64,000 nucleotides of DNA, from assembly GCA_046723555.1 (NCBI GenBank), contig JBKOUV010000016.1:1-64000 (forward strand), written 5' to 3'. The position numbers were made by a program, and so were the translations under genes. The DNA is from JALZMG01 sp046723555 (GTDB taxonomy: Bacteria; Actinomycetota; Acidimicrobiia; Acidimicrobiales; Ilumatobacteraceae). The notes under the pieces are model-generated. The model did not search any database. It was not told the origin of the DNA and saw only the letters and a program-made list of their open reading frames with translations. The number at the start of each line of letters is the position of its first letter. Position 1 is the stretch's first letter. This document shows, piece after piece, positions 51,199-61,377 of the stretch.

Positions 51199-51695
51199 TG
51201 TCCACGATCCGCCACGAAGTCTGGATCAACGCCGACGCCAAGACGGTGTTCGACGCCCTCACCACCCAACCCGGGCTCGACGGCTGGTGGGGCAAGGCCC
51301 TCAGCGCCGAACCGAAGGTTGGTCACGTGATCGAGTTCGACCATGGCCACAGCGAGCTGCTGAGAATGCGCATCACCGACATCGAGCCGAACGAGCGAGT
51401 GGTATGGCGGTGCGTCTCCGACTTCACCGACCCCGGCTATCCCGGCTCCGAGTGGCTCGGGCACGAGTTGCGGTTCGAGCTCGCGTCGGCGGCCGACGAC
51501 TCGCTGTCCGCGCGGTTGCTCGGCATCCTCTTCGACACCGACACCGGCGACGGGGTCACGATCCTGCGCTTCGAGCAGCGCGGCTGGTCGAGCGAGGATC
51601 GGTGGTGCGCGTTCTGCAACAGCGCGTGGGGCGCCACGCTCGCCGGTCCGCTGAAGAGCTTTTGCGAAGGGTCGAACCCGTCACCCGCTACGTAG
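51198..51695 (+). CDS. SRPBCC (AHSA1-like) protein 2
   Basis: 165 aa second START/Bet v1-fold protein: IRHEVWINADAKTVFDALTTQPGLDGWWGKALSAEPKVGHVIEF, RITDIEPNERVVWRCV and VTILRFEQRGWSSEDRWCAFCNSAWGATLAGPLKSFCE. It carries three Cys near the C-terminus. It is translationally coupled to protein 1, a layout seen in arsR-SRPBCC operons, and the pair may heterodimerise or share a ligand. AGGAGA lies just upstream of the ATG. Confidence 0.88.
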   Translation: MSTIRHEVWINADAKTVFDALTTQPGLDGWWGKALSAEPKVGHVIEFDHGHSELLRMRITDIEPNERVVWRCVSDFTDPGYPGSEWLGHELRFELASAADDSLSARLLGILFDTDTGDGVTILRFEQRGWSSEDRWCAFCNSAWGATLAGPLKSFCEGSNPSPAT

Positions 51696-51705
51696 CGTTG
51701 CGGGC

Positions 51706-52209
51706 ACGAGTCACCACATCCTCTTCCTCTGCACCGGCAACGCCACCCGGTCCGTCCTGGCCGGGGCCGCCCTCCGCGCCCACATGCCCCACCTCGAGGT
51801 GCGGACCGCGGGGACGTTGAGCATCGACGGGCTGCCGATGAGCTGGCGGACGAACGCCGGTTTCGAGGCAGTCGGCCTGCCGCGGCCGGTCCACCGCAGC
51901 CGGCAGGTCACACCCGCCGACCTGGACCGGGCCACGCTCGTCATCGGGCTGGCGCCGGAACACGTCGAGTGGGTGCGCCGGGAGCACCGCGCCGTGGCCG
52001 AGCGGACGGGGACGCTCAAGCGCCTCGTGCGCGATCTGCCAGCCGACGACCGTCCACTGCCTGACCGGGTCGCCGAGCTGCGGCTCGCCGCGGTCGAGCT
52101 CGGGGCCTGGGAGGAGGTCGTCGACCCCGGCGGTGGCGAGGTCGAGGCGTTCACCGCCTGTGCCCAAGAGGTCGTCGGGTTGATCGAGCAGCTCGCCCGC
52201 CGTCTCTGA
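51706..52209 (+). CDS. Low-molecular-weight phosphotyrosine phosphatase-like protein, probable ACG start
   Basis: About 167 aa. HILFLCTGNATRSVLAGAALRAHM carries the CxxxxxR phosphate loop (CTGNATR) at the N-terminus, then TAGTLSIDGLPMSWRTNAGFEAVG as in LMW phosphatases and related arsenate reductases. A late DxP acid loop is not obvious; LRDLPADDRPLPDRV is the nearest. From the frame's upstream stop (51652) to the P-loop there is no ATG, GTG, TTG or CTG. ACG at 51706 would start a normal S-H-H-I-L-F-L-C terminus, so either a near-cognate start, a decayed start or a sequence error applies. It follows the SRPBCC operon by 10 bases. Confidence 0.7.
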   Translation, partial: TSHHILFLCTGNATRSVLAGAALRAHMPHLEVRTAGTLSIDGLPMSWRTNAGFEAVGLPRPVHRSRQVTPADLDRATLVIGLAPEHVEWVRREHRAVAERTGTLKRLVRDLPADDRPLPDRVAELRLAAVELGAWEEVVDPGGGEVEAFTACAQEVVGLIEQLARRL

Positions 52210-52228
52210 CCGGCCTAGGGTCGTCCCC

Positions 52229-53575
52229 ATGAGCACCAGCGTCGAATCGTTCACCGGACCGACCACCGAACTGCTCCAGTCGCTCATCCGGAACGAGTGC
52301 GTCAACGACGGCCGGCCCGAATCCGGGAACGAGGTCCGCAACGCCGACCTGCTGCAGACCTACCTCGAAGGAGCTGGTCTGGACGTCGCCCGGTTCGAGA
52401 GCCGGCCCGGCCGCACCTCGATCGTCGCCCGCATCGAGGGCAGCGATCCCAACGCACCCGCACTGTGCCTGATGGGTCACACCGACGTCGTGCCCGTCAA
52501 CGCCGACGGGTGGTCCCGCGACCCGTTCGCCGCCGAGCTCGTCGACGGCGAGGTGTGGGGACGGGGCGCCATCGACATGCTCAACATCACGTCGTCGATG
52601 GCCGTCGCGTTCCGCCAGCTCGCCACCGAGGGTTTCCGGCCGAAGGGGACGCTGATCTACTTCGGCGTCGCCGACGAGGAGGCCGGGGGCGTGTGGGGCG
52701 CCGAATACATGGTCGACAACCACTGGGATGCCGTCGGCGCCGAGTACGTGCTGACCGAGTCCGGCGGGTGGTCCCAGATCCGCGGGGACGGGACCCACAG
52801 CATCACCGTCAATGTCGCCGAGAAGGGTCTCGCCTGGCGGCGCCTGCGGATCGCCGGCACGCCCGGTCACGGCTCGATGCCGTACGGCGCCGACAACGCG
52901 CTGATCACCGCCGCCGAGATCGTCCGCCGGCTCGCCGCCTACAAGACCGCGCCCAACCTCGACGACCTGTGGGCCGCCCGCCTCGAGGCCATCGACATGC
53001 CCGACGACGTCCGCGCCGCCCTGTCCGACCCGGCGACCATCGACGAGGCCATCGCCTCGCTCCCCACCATCTACGCCCGGGTCGCCCACGCCTGCTCGCA
53101 CACCACCATCTCCCCGAACGTCATCCACGGCGGGCAGAAGACCAACACGATCCCCGACGTCATCGACATCGACGTCGACATGCGCACCGTCCCCGGCGAC
53201 ACGAAGGAGGTCGTCGACAAGTACCTCGCCGAGGCCCTCGGCGACCTCGCCGACCGCGTCGAGGTGACGACGCTGCAGGAGGCCGACGCCACCCGATCGC
53301 CGATGGACAACCCGCTGTGGGAAGCCGTCAGCGCCTGCACCCGGGAGGTCTACCCGGAGGCCCGGGTGATCCCGGGACTGATCACCGGCGGCACCGACGC
53401 CCGCTTCTTCCGGCGCCAGGGCTCGGTCGCCTACGGCGCCTCGCTCCTGTCCCGCGACGTCACGATCGAGCAGTTCGCCTCCCGCTTCCACGGCAACGAC
53501 GAGCGCATCGACACCCACTCCCTCGGCCTGTCCACGGACTTCTGGTACCACATCGCCCGCGAGCTCGTCGGCTGA
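52229..53575 (+). CDS. M20-family metallopeptidase
   Basis: 448 aa di-zinc peptidase/deacylase (ArgE/DapE/carboxypeptidase G2 group). LCLMGHTDVVPVNADGW has the first His and Asp, VWGRGAIDMLN the bridging Asp, GVADEEAGGVWGAEYM the catalytic Glu pair, and SRFHGNDERIDTHSLG the last His. The dimerisation domain is central (about 190-310), with GTPGHGSMPYGADNALI at its start. ATG 52229. It is closest to M20 dipeptidases; the substrate is unproven. Palindromic element A copy 3 begins 6 bases after the stop. Confidence 0.9.
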   Translation: MSTSVESFTGPTTELLQSLIRNECVNDGRPESGNEVRNADLLQTYLEGAGLDVARFESRPGRTSIVARIEGSDPNAPALCLMGHTDVVPVNADGWSRDPFAAELVDGEVWGRGAIDMLNITSSMAVAFRQLATEGFRPKGTLIYFGVADEEAGGVWGAEYMVDNHWDAVGAEYVLTESGGWSQIRGDGTHSITVNVAEKGLAWRRLRIAGTPGHGSMPYGADNALITAAEIVRRLAAYKTAPNLDDLWAARLEAIDMPDDVRAALSDPATIDEAIASLPTIYARVAHACSHTTISPNVIHGGQKTNTIPDVIDIDVDMRTVPGDTKEVVDKYLAEALGDLADRVEVTTLQEADATRSPMDNPLWEAVSACTREVYPEARVIPGLITGGTDARFFRRQGSVAYGASLLSRDVTIEQFASRFHGNDERIDTHSLGLSTDFWYHIARELVG

Positions 53576-53581
53576 CCGCAC

Positions 53582-53641
53582 CCGGGTGTTTCGCGCTGTC
53601 CGAGTGTCTCGCGCGACCACGTCCCCGCGGCAAACACTCGG
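53582..53641. repeat. Intergenic palindromic element, family A, copy 3 (three half-sites)
   Basis: CCGGGTGTTTC at 53582 and CCGAGTGTCTC at 53600 (18 nt spacing) followed by one inverted half-site CAAACACTCGG at 53631-53641. The centre CGACCACGTCCCCGCGG matches the other copies partly; the inner inverted half-site has been lost. It fills the gap between the M20 peptidase and the AlkZ-like gene, and its end touches the GTG start of the latter. Confidence 0.85.
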
Positions 53642-54760
53642 GTGACCGCTGACGTCCTCACCACGCGGGCGCTCAACCGCGCCACGCTGGCCCGCCAACT
53701 CCTGCTGACGCGGGACGACCGTTCGATCCTCGACGCCGTCAGTCACCTCGTCGGGCTCCAGGCGCAGGTCCCGGCGAACCCGTACCTGGGGTTGTGGTCG
53801 CGGCTGGCCAGGTTCGTCCCGGACGACCTCGCCCAGCTGCTCGTAGACCGCCGGGTCGTGCGCATGACGGTGATGCGGGGCACGATCCACCTCGTCACCG
53901 CCGACGACGCGCTCGTCCTGCGTCCGCTGATGCAACCGGTCCTCGACGCCGAGCTCAGCCGCCACCGCGACTGGGCGCCGGCGCTCCGTGACGTCGACCT
54001 CGAGGCCGTGCTCGCCTTCGCCCGCCCACTGCTCGGTGAGCGGCCGTACAACGGCAGCCAGCTGCGGGCGGCGATGGCGGAGCAGTTCCCGGATCAGGAC
54101 GCCGCCGCCCTCGCCTACGCCTGCCGCTGCCGCCTCCCCCTCGTCCAGGTGCCACCGCGCGGGCTGTGGCGTCGGACTGGGCCGGTGGCGGTCATGACCG
54201 CCGAGGGTTGGCTCGGCGCATCGCTCGCCACCGAGCCCTCGATCGACGACGTCGTCCTGCGCTACCTCGGCGCGTTCGGTCCGGCCGCGACCGGCGACAT
54301 CGCCGCCTGGTCCCGACTGGCCGGGCTCGGCGAGGTCGTCGAGCGCCTTCGGCCGCGCCTCCGCCCGTTCCGCGACGAGCGGGGCCGTGAACTGTTCGAC
54401 CTCCTCGACGCCCCGCGTCCCGACCCCGACACGCCGGCACCGCCGCGGTTCCTCCCCGAGTACGACAACGCCCTGCTCTCGCACGCCGACCGATCCCGAC
54501 TGGTATCGGGCGAGCATCGCGGATGGCTGTTCGAGACGCCCGGACCGGTGCACGGCTCGTTCCTCCACGACGGGTTGCTCGGAGGGACGTGGTCGATCGA
54601 TCGCTCGGCCGACACTTCGCAACTCGTCGTTCGACCGCTCGTGCGGCTGTCCAAGCGAGCCGGGACGGCGCTGCTGGCCGAGGGCCGCCGTGTGCTCCGC
54701 TTCCTCGAGCCCGAGATACCGGCCGGCGATCTGGACGTCCGTTTCGATCCCGCGTCTTGA
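53642..54760 (+). CDS. AlkZ-like winged-helix protein (possible DNA glycosylase)
   Basis: 372 aa, HTH_42 family. LTTRALNRATLARQLLL begins the first winged helix, and HLVGLQAQVPANPYLGLWSRL carries the Q-x-Q active-site motif of AlkZ-type glycosylases (QAQ, about residue 40). MTVMRGTIHLVTADDALVLRPLM and LPEYDNALLSHADRSRLV are other family blocks. AlkZ enzymes release alkylated or crosslinked bases; several paralogs exist in actinobacteria and not all are active. GTG 53642 starts directly after the palindromic repeat, with no visible Shine-Dalgarno sequence. Confidence 0.82.
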   Translation: MTADVLTTRALNRATLARQLLLTRDDRSILDAVSHLVGLQAQVPANPYLGLWSRLARFVPDDLAQLLVDRRVVRMTVMRGTIHLVTADDALVLRPLMQPVLDAELSRHRDWAPALRDVDLEAVLAFARPLLGERPYNGSQLRAAMAEQFPDQDAAALAYACRCRLPLVQVPPRGLWRRTGPVAVMTAEGWLGASLATEPSIDDVVLRYLGAFGPAATGDIAAWSRLAGLGEVVERLRPRLRPFRDERGRELFDLLDAPRPDPDTPAPPRFLPEYDNALLSHADRSRLVSGEHRGWLFETPGPVHGSFLHDGLLGGTWSIDRSADTSQLVVRPLVRLSKRAGTALLAEGRRVLRFLEPEIPAGDLDVRFDPAS

Positions 54761-54762
54761 CG

Positions 54763-54799
54763 GCTCCGAACTCGTCGCGCCCACCTTCTGAGTTGGAGC
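54763..54799. terminator. Convergent terminator-like hairpin
   Basis: GCTCCGAACTC (54763-54773) and GAGTTGGAGC (54790-54799) pair over 10 bp with one bulged G, around a 16-nt loop, 3 bases after the AlkZ-like stop. The gap to the convergent ankyrin gene is 81 bp. It is likely a shared terminator. Confidence 0.6.
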
Positions 54800-54841
54800 G
54801 GGTCGGCGAAGCGGTTCAACGACCTGCCATTCCCGCGCTGA

Positions 54842-55576
54842 TCACCCGGACAGCTCCGCCGCCGGCTTGGCACCGCGGTCGCGCAGCCACTCGACCATCC
54901 CGCTCATCTCGTTGCGGACGGCGGTGTCGAGGGGCGTCGTGCCGTCCCAGATGGCGATCCAGTTGATGTCGGCCCCTCGGTCGAGCAGGAACGCCCCGAC
55001 GTCCTGCTGTCCGCCGTGGGCGGCGTACCAGAGCGCCTGGGTGAGGCCCTCCGACGACGGGGGCGGATCGCCGGCACAGAACGCCTCGACGCGGTCGAGC
55101 AACCCGAGCGCGGCGGCCTCGCGCAGCGGCGTGTGGGCGCCGCGCTCGACGAGCCGGCGGGCCGCGTTCCACTGGGCGAACGCCGCCGCATCGCTGAGCG
55201 CGGTCCCGCCGGCGATCACCGCGCCGGGCGCCTCGATGTCGGCCCCGGCGTCGAGCAGCACGTCGAGCACCTCGACGTCGTCGCTGCTCGCCGCCCAGTG
55301 CAGCGGGGTCTCGGTGTGTGGTCCGGTGAACCGGGCGTTGACGTCGGCGCCGGCGTCGATCAGCGCGGCGACCGTGGCGGCGTTGTTCGGGTAGTGGCCG
55401 GGCCAGTCCGTCGCCGCGTGGAGCAACGTCCGCGACATCCCGTCGGGGTGCTCGCCGATGAACGCGGCGGCCAACCCGGGATGTTCGTCGAGCATCCGCT
55501 GCAGGGTGTCGAGATCGCCGCGCTGCACCGCCTCGGTCGCGGCGATCGCGACGGGATCGTCCGCGGCCAGGATCAT
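54842..55576 (-). CDS. Ankyrin-repeat protein
   Basis: 244 aa cytosolic protein made of ankyrin repeats: TLLHAATDWPGHYPNNAATVAALIDAGADVNARF, TPLHWAASSDDVEVLDVLLDAGADIEAP, GTALSDAAAFAQWNAARRLVERGAHTPLREAAALGLLDRVEAF, ALWYAAHGGQQDVGAFLLDRGADINW and TPLDTAVRNEMSGMVEWLRDRGA. It would be a protein-binding scaffold. The ATG at 55576 overlaps the stop of the TfoX-domain gene (ATGA), so the two are coupled; what they bind is unknown. Confidence 0.9.
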   Translation of the reverse strand: MILAADDPVAIAATEAVQRGDLDTLQRMLDEHPGLAAAFIGEHPDGMSRTLLHAATDWPGHYPNNAATVAALIDAGADVNARFTGPHTETPLHWAASSDDVEVLDVLLDAGADIEAPGAVIAGGTALSDAAAFAQWNAARRLVERGAHTPLREAAALGLLDRVEAFCAGDPPPSSEGLTQALWYAAHGGQQDVGAFLLDRGADINWIAIWDGTTPLDTAVRNEMSGMVEWLRDRGAKPAAELSG

Positions 55577-55920
55577 CGCTTCCGCTTGCCCTTGGCCGGC
55601 AGTGCCCGGGCGTACGACGTGCCGATCCCGACCCACTTGGCGAGCTGCCGCTTGGTGCGCACGTCCTCGGCGTCGACGCGGAGCCAGCCGCGCATCTCCT
55701 TGCCGCGCATCACCATCGGGCTCGCCTTTGTCTTCGCCACGATCGCGTCCGACTCGGCGGGGTCGGCCCGGACCAACGCACCTCCCCCGCCGCTCGCGGC
55801 GATGGCCATGTTCCCGTTGATGAGGAATGCCAGCCCGCCGAACATCTTCTGCTCCGACACGTTGTCCTCGTCGGCGATGAGCTCGCGGATCCGATCGGCA
55901 AGGTCTTCGTCGTACGCCAC
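55573..55920 (-). CDS. TfoX N-terminal domain protein
   Basis: 115 aa, one domain. AYDEDLADRIRELIADEDNVSEQKMFGGLAFLINGNMAIAASGGGGALVRAD and KASPMVMRGKEMRGWLRVDAE fit the TfoX_N family, with a basic C-terminus KGKRKR. It lacks the C-terminal TfoX domain known from competence regulators in gamma-proteobacteria, so a competence role should not be assumed. GTG 55920 starts VAYDEDLAD; longer frames run into the glgE promoter side. Divergent from glgE (70-bp gap). Confidence 0.88.
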   Translation of the reverse strand: MAYDEDLADRIRELIADEDNVSEQKMFGGLAFLINGNMAIAASGGGGALVRADPAESDAIVAKTKASPMVMRGKEMRGWLRVDAEDVRTKRQLAKWVGIGTSYARALPAKGKRKR

Positions 55921-55990
55921 AAACCCCGAGCGTACGACGAACGCTGTGCGCTGAGGTTGGCCCAATCCGCCCCGTGGGTAAGGTCGCGGG

Positions 55991-58009
<2,019 letters not shown>

Positions 58010-58014
58010 GTGTG

Positions 58015-61000
58015 ATGGGCGACACGAATCACGACGACCCGCTCTGGTACCGCGACGCGGTCATCTACCAGCTTCACGTCAAGGCGTTCGCCGACTCCGA
58101 CGGCGACGGCGTGGGCGACTTCGGTGGCCTCACCAGCAAGCTCGACTACCTTCACGACCTCGGCGTCACCGCGGTGTGGCTACTCCCGTTCTACCCGTCG
58201 CCGCTGCGCGACGATGGCTACGACATCGCCGACTACGAGGGCGTTCATCCCGCCTACGGCGACCTACCCGCGTTCCGGCGGTTCCTCAGGGAGGCCCACG
58301 CCCGCGGGCTCCGCGTGATCACCGAGCTGGTGATCAATCACACGTCCGACGAGCACGCCTGGTTCCAGCGGGCCCGCCGGGCACCGAAGGGCAGCACCCA
58401 CCGCGACTTCTACGTGTGGCGCGACACCCCCGACGGCTACCCCGAAGCGCGCGTCATCTTCCAGGACTTCGAGTCGTCGAACTGGAAGTGGGACAACGTC
58501 GCCGGCCAGCACTTCTGGCACCGCTTCTACTCCCATCAACCGGACCTCAACTTCGACAACCCGGCGGTCCACCGGGCCGTCTTCCGAGTGCTCGACAAGT
58601 GGCTCGGCATGGGCGTCGACGGGGTGCGCCTCGACGCCATCCCCTACCTCTACGAGCGCGAGGGCACGAACTGCGAGAACCTGCCAGAGACCCACGCCTT
58701 CCTCCGGCAGCTGCGCGCCCACATCAACGCCCGCTACCCGAACCGACTGCTGCTGGCGGAGGCCAACCAGTGGCCGGAGGACGCGGTCGCGTACTTCGGC
58801 GGGGGTGACGGCGACGAGTGCAACATGGCGTTCCACTTCCCCGTCATGCCTCGCCTCTACATGGCGCTGCAGATGGAGGACCGTCGCCCGATCGTCGACA
58901 TCCTCGAGCAGACCCCGCCGATCCCGGCGACGGCGCAGTGGGCGATGTTCCTCCGCAACCACGACGAGCTCACGCTGGAGATGGTCACCGACGAGGAGCG
59001 CGACTACATGTACCGCGCCTACGCCAGTGATCCCCAGACCCGCATCAACCTCGGCATCCGCCGGCGCCTCGCCCCGCTGCTGCAGAAGGACCGCCGCACG
59101 ATCGAGCTGCTCAACGCGCTGCTGTTCTCGCTCCCCGGAACCCCGGTCCTGTACTACGGCGACGAGATCGGGATGGGCGACAACGTCTACCTCGGCGATC
59201 GCGACAGCGTCCGCACCCCGATGCAGTGGAGCGCCGATCGCAACGCAGGGTTCTCGCGGGCCAACCCGCAGCAGTTGTACCTACCGGTGATCATCGACCC
59301 GCAGTACCACTACGAGACGATCAACGTCGAGGCCCAGCGGTCGAGCCCGAGCTCGCTGTGGTGGTGGATGCACCGGTTGATCGCGCTGCGGACCCGCCAC
59401 CGCGTGTTCGGGCGCGGCGACCTCGAGTTCCTCCACCCGGAGAATCCGAAGGTGCTGGCGTTCATCCGCAGCATGCGCGGCGAGGACGGCGACGAGGAGG
59501 ACATCCTGGTCATCGCCAACCTCTCCCGCTACGCCCAAGCGGTGGAGCTCGATCTCAGCTCGCGGGCCGGCGCGACGCCCGTGGAGCTGTTCGGCAACAC
59601 CCCGTTCGCCGCGATCGGCGAGTTCCCCTACTACCTCACCCTCGCCCCGTACGGGTTCTACTGGTTCCGCCTGACGCCGAAGCCGGTCGAGCCGGTGCGG
59701 GCGCGTCCCCGGGCCGACCTGCCGATGGTGACCCTGCCCGCGACCGCGGGCCGCGTCGACGGCCGTAGTCGCGTCGGGCTCGAACGGGCGCTCACCGAGT
59801 GGATGCCCCGCCGACGCTGGTTCGCCGGCAAGTCCCGGGCGATCCGTTCTCTGTCGGTGGAAGACTCGATCGAGCTCACCGACGGACAGGGCGGCTGGCC
59901 CGCCGAACTGCTGCTGGTGTCCGTCGAGTACGCCCAGGGCGAACCAGAGCTGTACTCCGTCCCGGTCTGCGTGGTCTCGGGGGACGACGCCGACGGCGTG
60001 CGCAGCGAGCGACCAGATCTCGTGATCGCCCGCGTCAAGCGGCGCGAGAACCAGGCGGGCTCCGGGCCGGCCCTGCTCGTCGACGCCCTCGCCGAACCGG
60101 CCGTCACGGTCTCCCTCGCCCAGATCGCAGTGCGCCCGCGGCCGCGGCGGGGAGCCCGGGGCGAGGTGCGCGGCGCCAGCACGCCGTCATTGCGCCAGCT
60201 GGTGCGCAGCGGCAAGCTCGACGTGTCGATGCTCGGCGGCGAGCAGTCCAACACCTCGGTGCTCATCGGCGACCGGGCGATCCTCAAGCTGTACCGGCGA
60301 CTCGCCGAAGGGGTCAGCCCCGATCTCGAGGTCGGGCGCCATCTGCAGGGCCGCTTCGACAGCTCGCCGTCGCTACTGGGCTCGGTGGAGTACCAGCGCC
60401 GCCGCGGCGAGCCGATCACGCTCGCCGTCGTCCACGATTTCGTCCCCAACGAAGGCGACGCGTGGAGCTACGCCCTCGACCGGCTGACCGGCTACTACGA
60501 GCGAGTTCTGGCCCGGCCCGAATCGCTCGACCCGGCCGACTTCTCCACCGATCTCTACGGGCCGGTCGTCGAGGCCTCGCCGCTGGTGCACGACCTCTTC
60601 GGGCCCTTCTTCGCGTCCGCCGAACTGCTCGGCCGGCGCACCGCCGAGATGCACATGGCGCTGGCCTCCGGTGACGATGCGGCGTTCGCGCCCGAGCCGT
60701 TCACTCGCTTGTATCAACGGTCGCTGTACCAGAGCATCCTCAACGAGGTCCGCGCCACGCTGCGGGCCCTGCGCGGCCGGCGGGCTTCGCTGCCGCCTGA
60801 GCTTGAGGGGCTGCTCGACGACCACTTCGAGCGTCGCATCTTCACCCGGCTGGAGCAGCTGCGCAGCCGGCGGATCGACACCTTCCGGACCAGGGTGCAC
60901 GGCGACTACCACCTCGGTCAGGTGCTCTGGAACGGCGCCGACTTCGTCGTCATCGACTTCGAGGGCGAGCCCGACCGGTCCGTCGGCCAGCGCCGCCTGA

Positions 61001-61377
61001 AGCGGCCGCCGGTCCGCGACGTGGCCGGCATGCTGCGGAGCTTCGACTACGCCGCCCAGGTGGGTCTCCGCCAGCTCGTCGAGCTCGGGCTCGTCCCCGA
61101 CTTCGCCACCGCCAACGAGCGACTCGGGGACTGGGGCCGGCTGTGGACGGCATGGGTCGGCCGGCGCTTCCTCGACGGCTACTTGGCGACGGCCGCCGGT
61201 CAGCCGTTCATCCCCGATGAAGAGGACGACCGGCGGCTGCTGCTCGACCTGTTCCTGTTGGAGAAGGCCTGTTACGAAGTGCGCTACGAGCTCGATCACC
61301 GCCCCGACTGGGTGGCCATCCCGCTCCACTCGCTGGCCGACCTCGTGGCGAGCTTCCCCGACCCGGAGAGCGCGTGA
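58015..61377 (+). CDS. treS: Trehalose synthase-maltokinase fusion
   Basis: 1120 aa bifunctional protein. Residues 1-570 are TreS (GH13_16), interconverting trehalose and maltose: WYRDAVIYQLHVKAFADSDGDGVGDF, nucleophile Asp207 in GVRLDAIPYL, Glu249 in LLAEANQWPED, and FLRNHDELTLEMV. Residues about 600-1120 are maltokinase (Pep2/Mak), which makes maltose 1-phosphate with ATP: MPRRRWFAGKSR, LDVSMLGGEQSNTSV, and the kinase loop VHGDYHLGQVLW (Asp964) with VVIDFEGEP. Such fusions are known in actinobacteria. ATG 58015 follows glgE by 5 bases, and the stop overlaps glgB. Confidence 0.95.
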   Translation: MGDTNHDDPLWYRDAVIYQLHVKAFADSDGDGVGDFGGLTSKLDYLHDLGVTAVWLLPFYPSPLRDDGYDIADYEGVHPAYGDLPAFRRFLREAHARGLRVITELVINHTSDEHAWFQRARRAPKGSTHRDFYVWRDTPDGYPEARVIFQDFESSNWKWDNVAGQHFWHRFYSHQPDLNFDNPAVHRAVFRVLDKWLGMGVDGVRLDAIPYLYEREGTNCENLPETHAFLRQLRAHINARYPNRLLLAEANQWPEDAVAYFGGGDGDECNMAFHFPVMPRLYMALQMEDRRPIVDILEQTPPIPATAQWAMFLRNHDELTLEMVTDEERDYMYRAYASDPQTRINLGIRRRLAPLLQKDRRTIELLNALLFSLPGTPVLYYGDEIGMGDNVYLGDRDSVRTPMQWSADRNAGFSRANPQQLYLPVIIDPQYHYETINVEAQRSSPSSLWWWMHRLIALRTRHRVFGRGDLEFLHPENPKVLAFIRSMRGEDGDEEDILVIANLSRYAQAVELDLSSRAGATPVELFGNTPFAAIGEFPYYLTLAPYGFYWFRLTPKPVEPVRARPRADLPMVTLPATAGRVDGRSRVGLERALTEWMPRRRWFAGKSRAIRSLSVEDSIELTDGQGGWPAELLLVSVEYAQGEPELYSVPVCVVSGDDADGVRSERPDLVIARVKRRENQAGSGPALLVDALAEPAVTVSLAQIAVRPRPRRGARGEVRGASTPSLRQLVRSGKLDVSMLGGEQSNTSVLIGDRAILKLYRRLAEGVSPDLEVGRHLQGRFDSSPSLLGSVEYQRRRGEPITLAVVHDFVPNEGDAWSYALDRLTGYYERVLARPESLDPADFSTDLYGPVVEASPLVHDLFGPFFASAELLGRRTAEMHMALASGDDAAFAPEPFTRLYQRSLYQSILNEVRATLRALRGRRASLPPELEGLLDDHFERRIFTRLEQLRSRRIDTFRTRVHGDYHLGQVLWNGADFVVIDFEGEPDRSVGQRRLKRPPVRDVAGMLRSFDYAAQVGLRQLVELGLVPDFATANERLGDWGRLWTAWVGRRFLDGYLATAAGQPFIPDEEDDRRLLLDLFLLEKACYEVRYELDHRPDWVAIPLHSLADLVASFPDPESA

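Noticed and set aside
55573..55920. TfoX-domain gene as evidence for natural competence
   Set aside because: Only the N-terminal domain is present, the protein is short, and no com genes are in the window.
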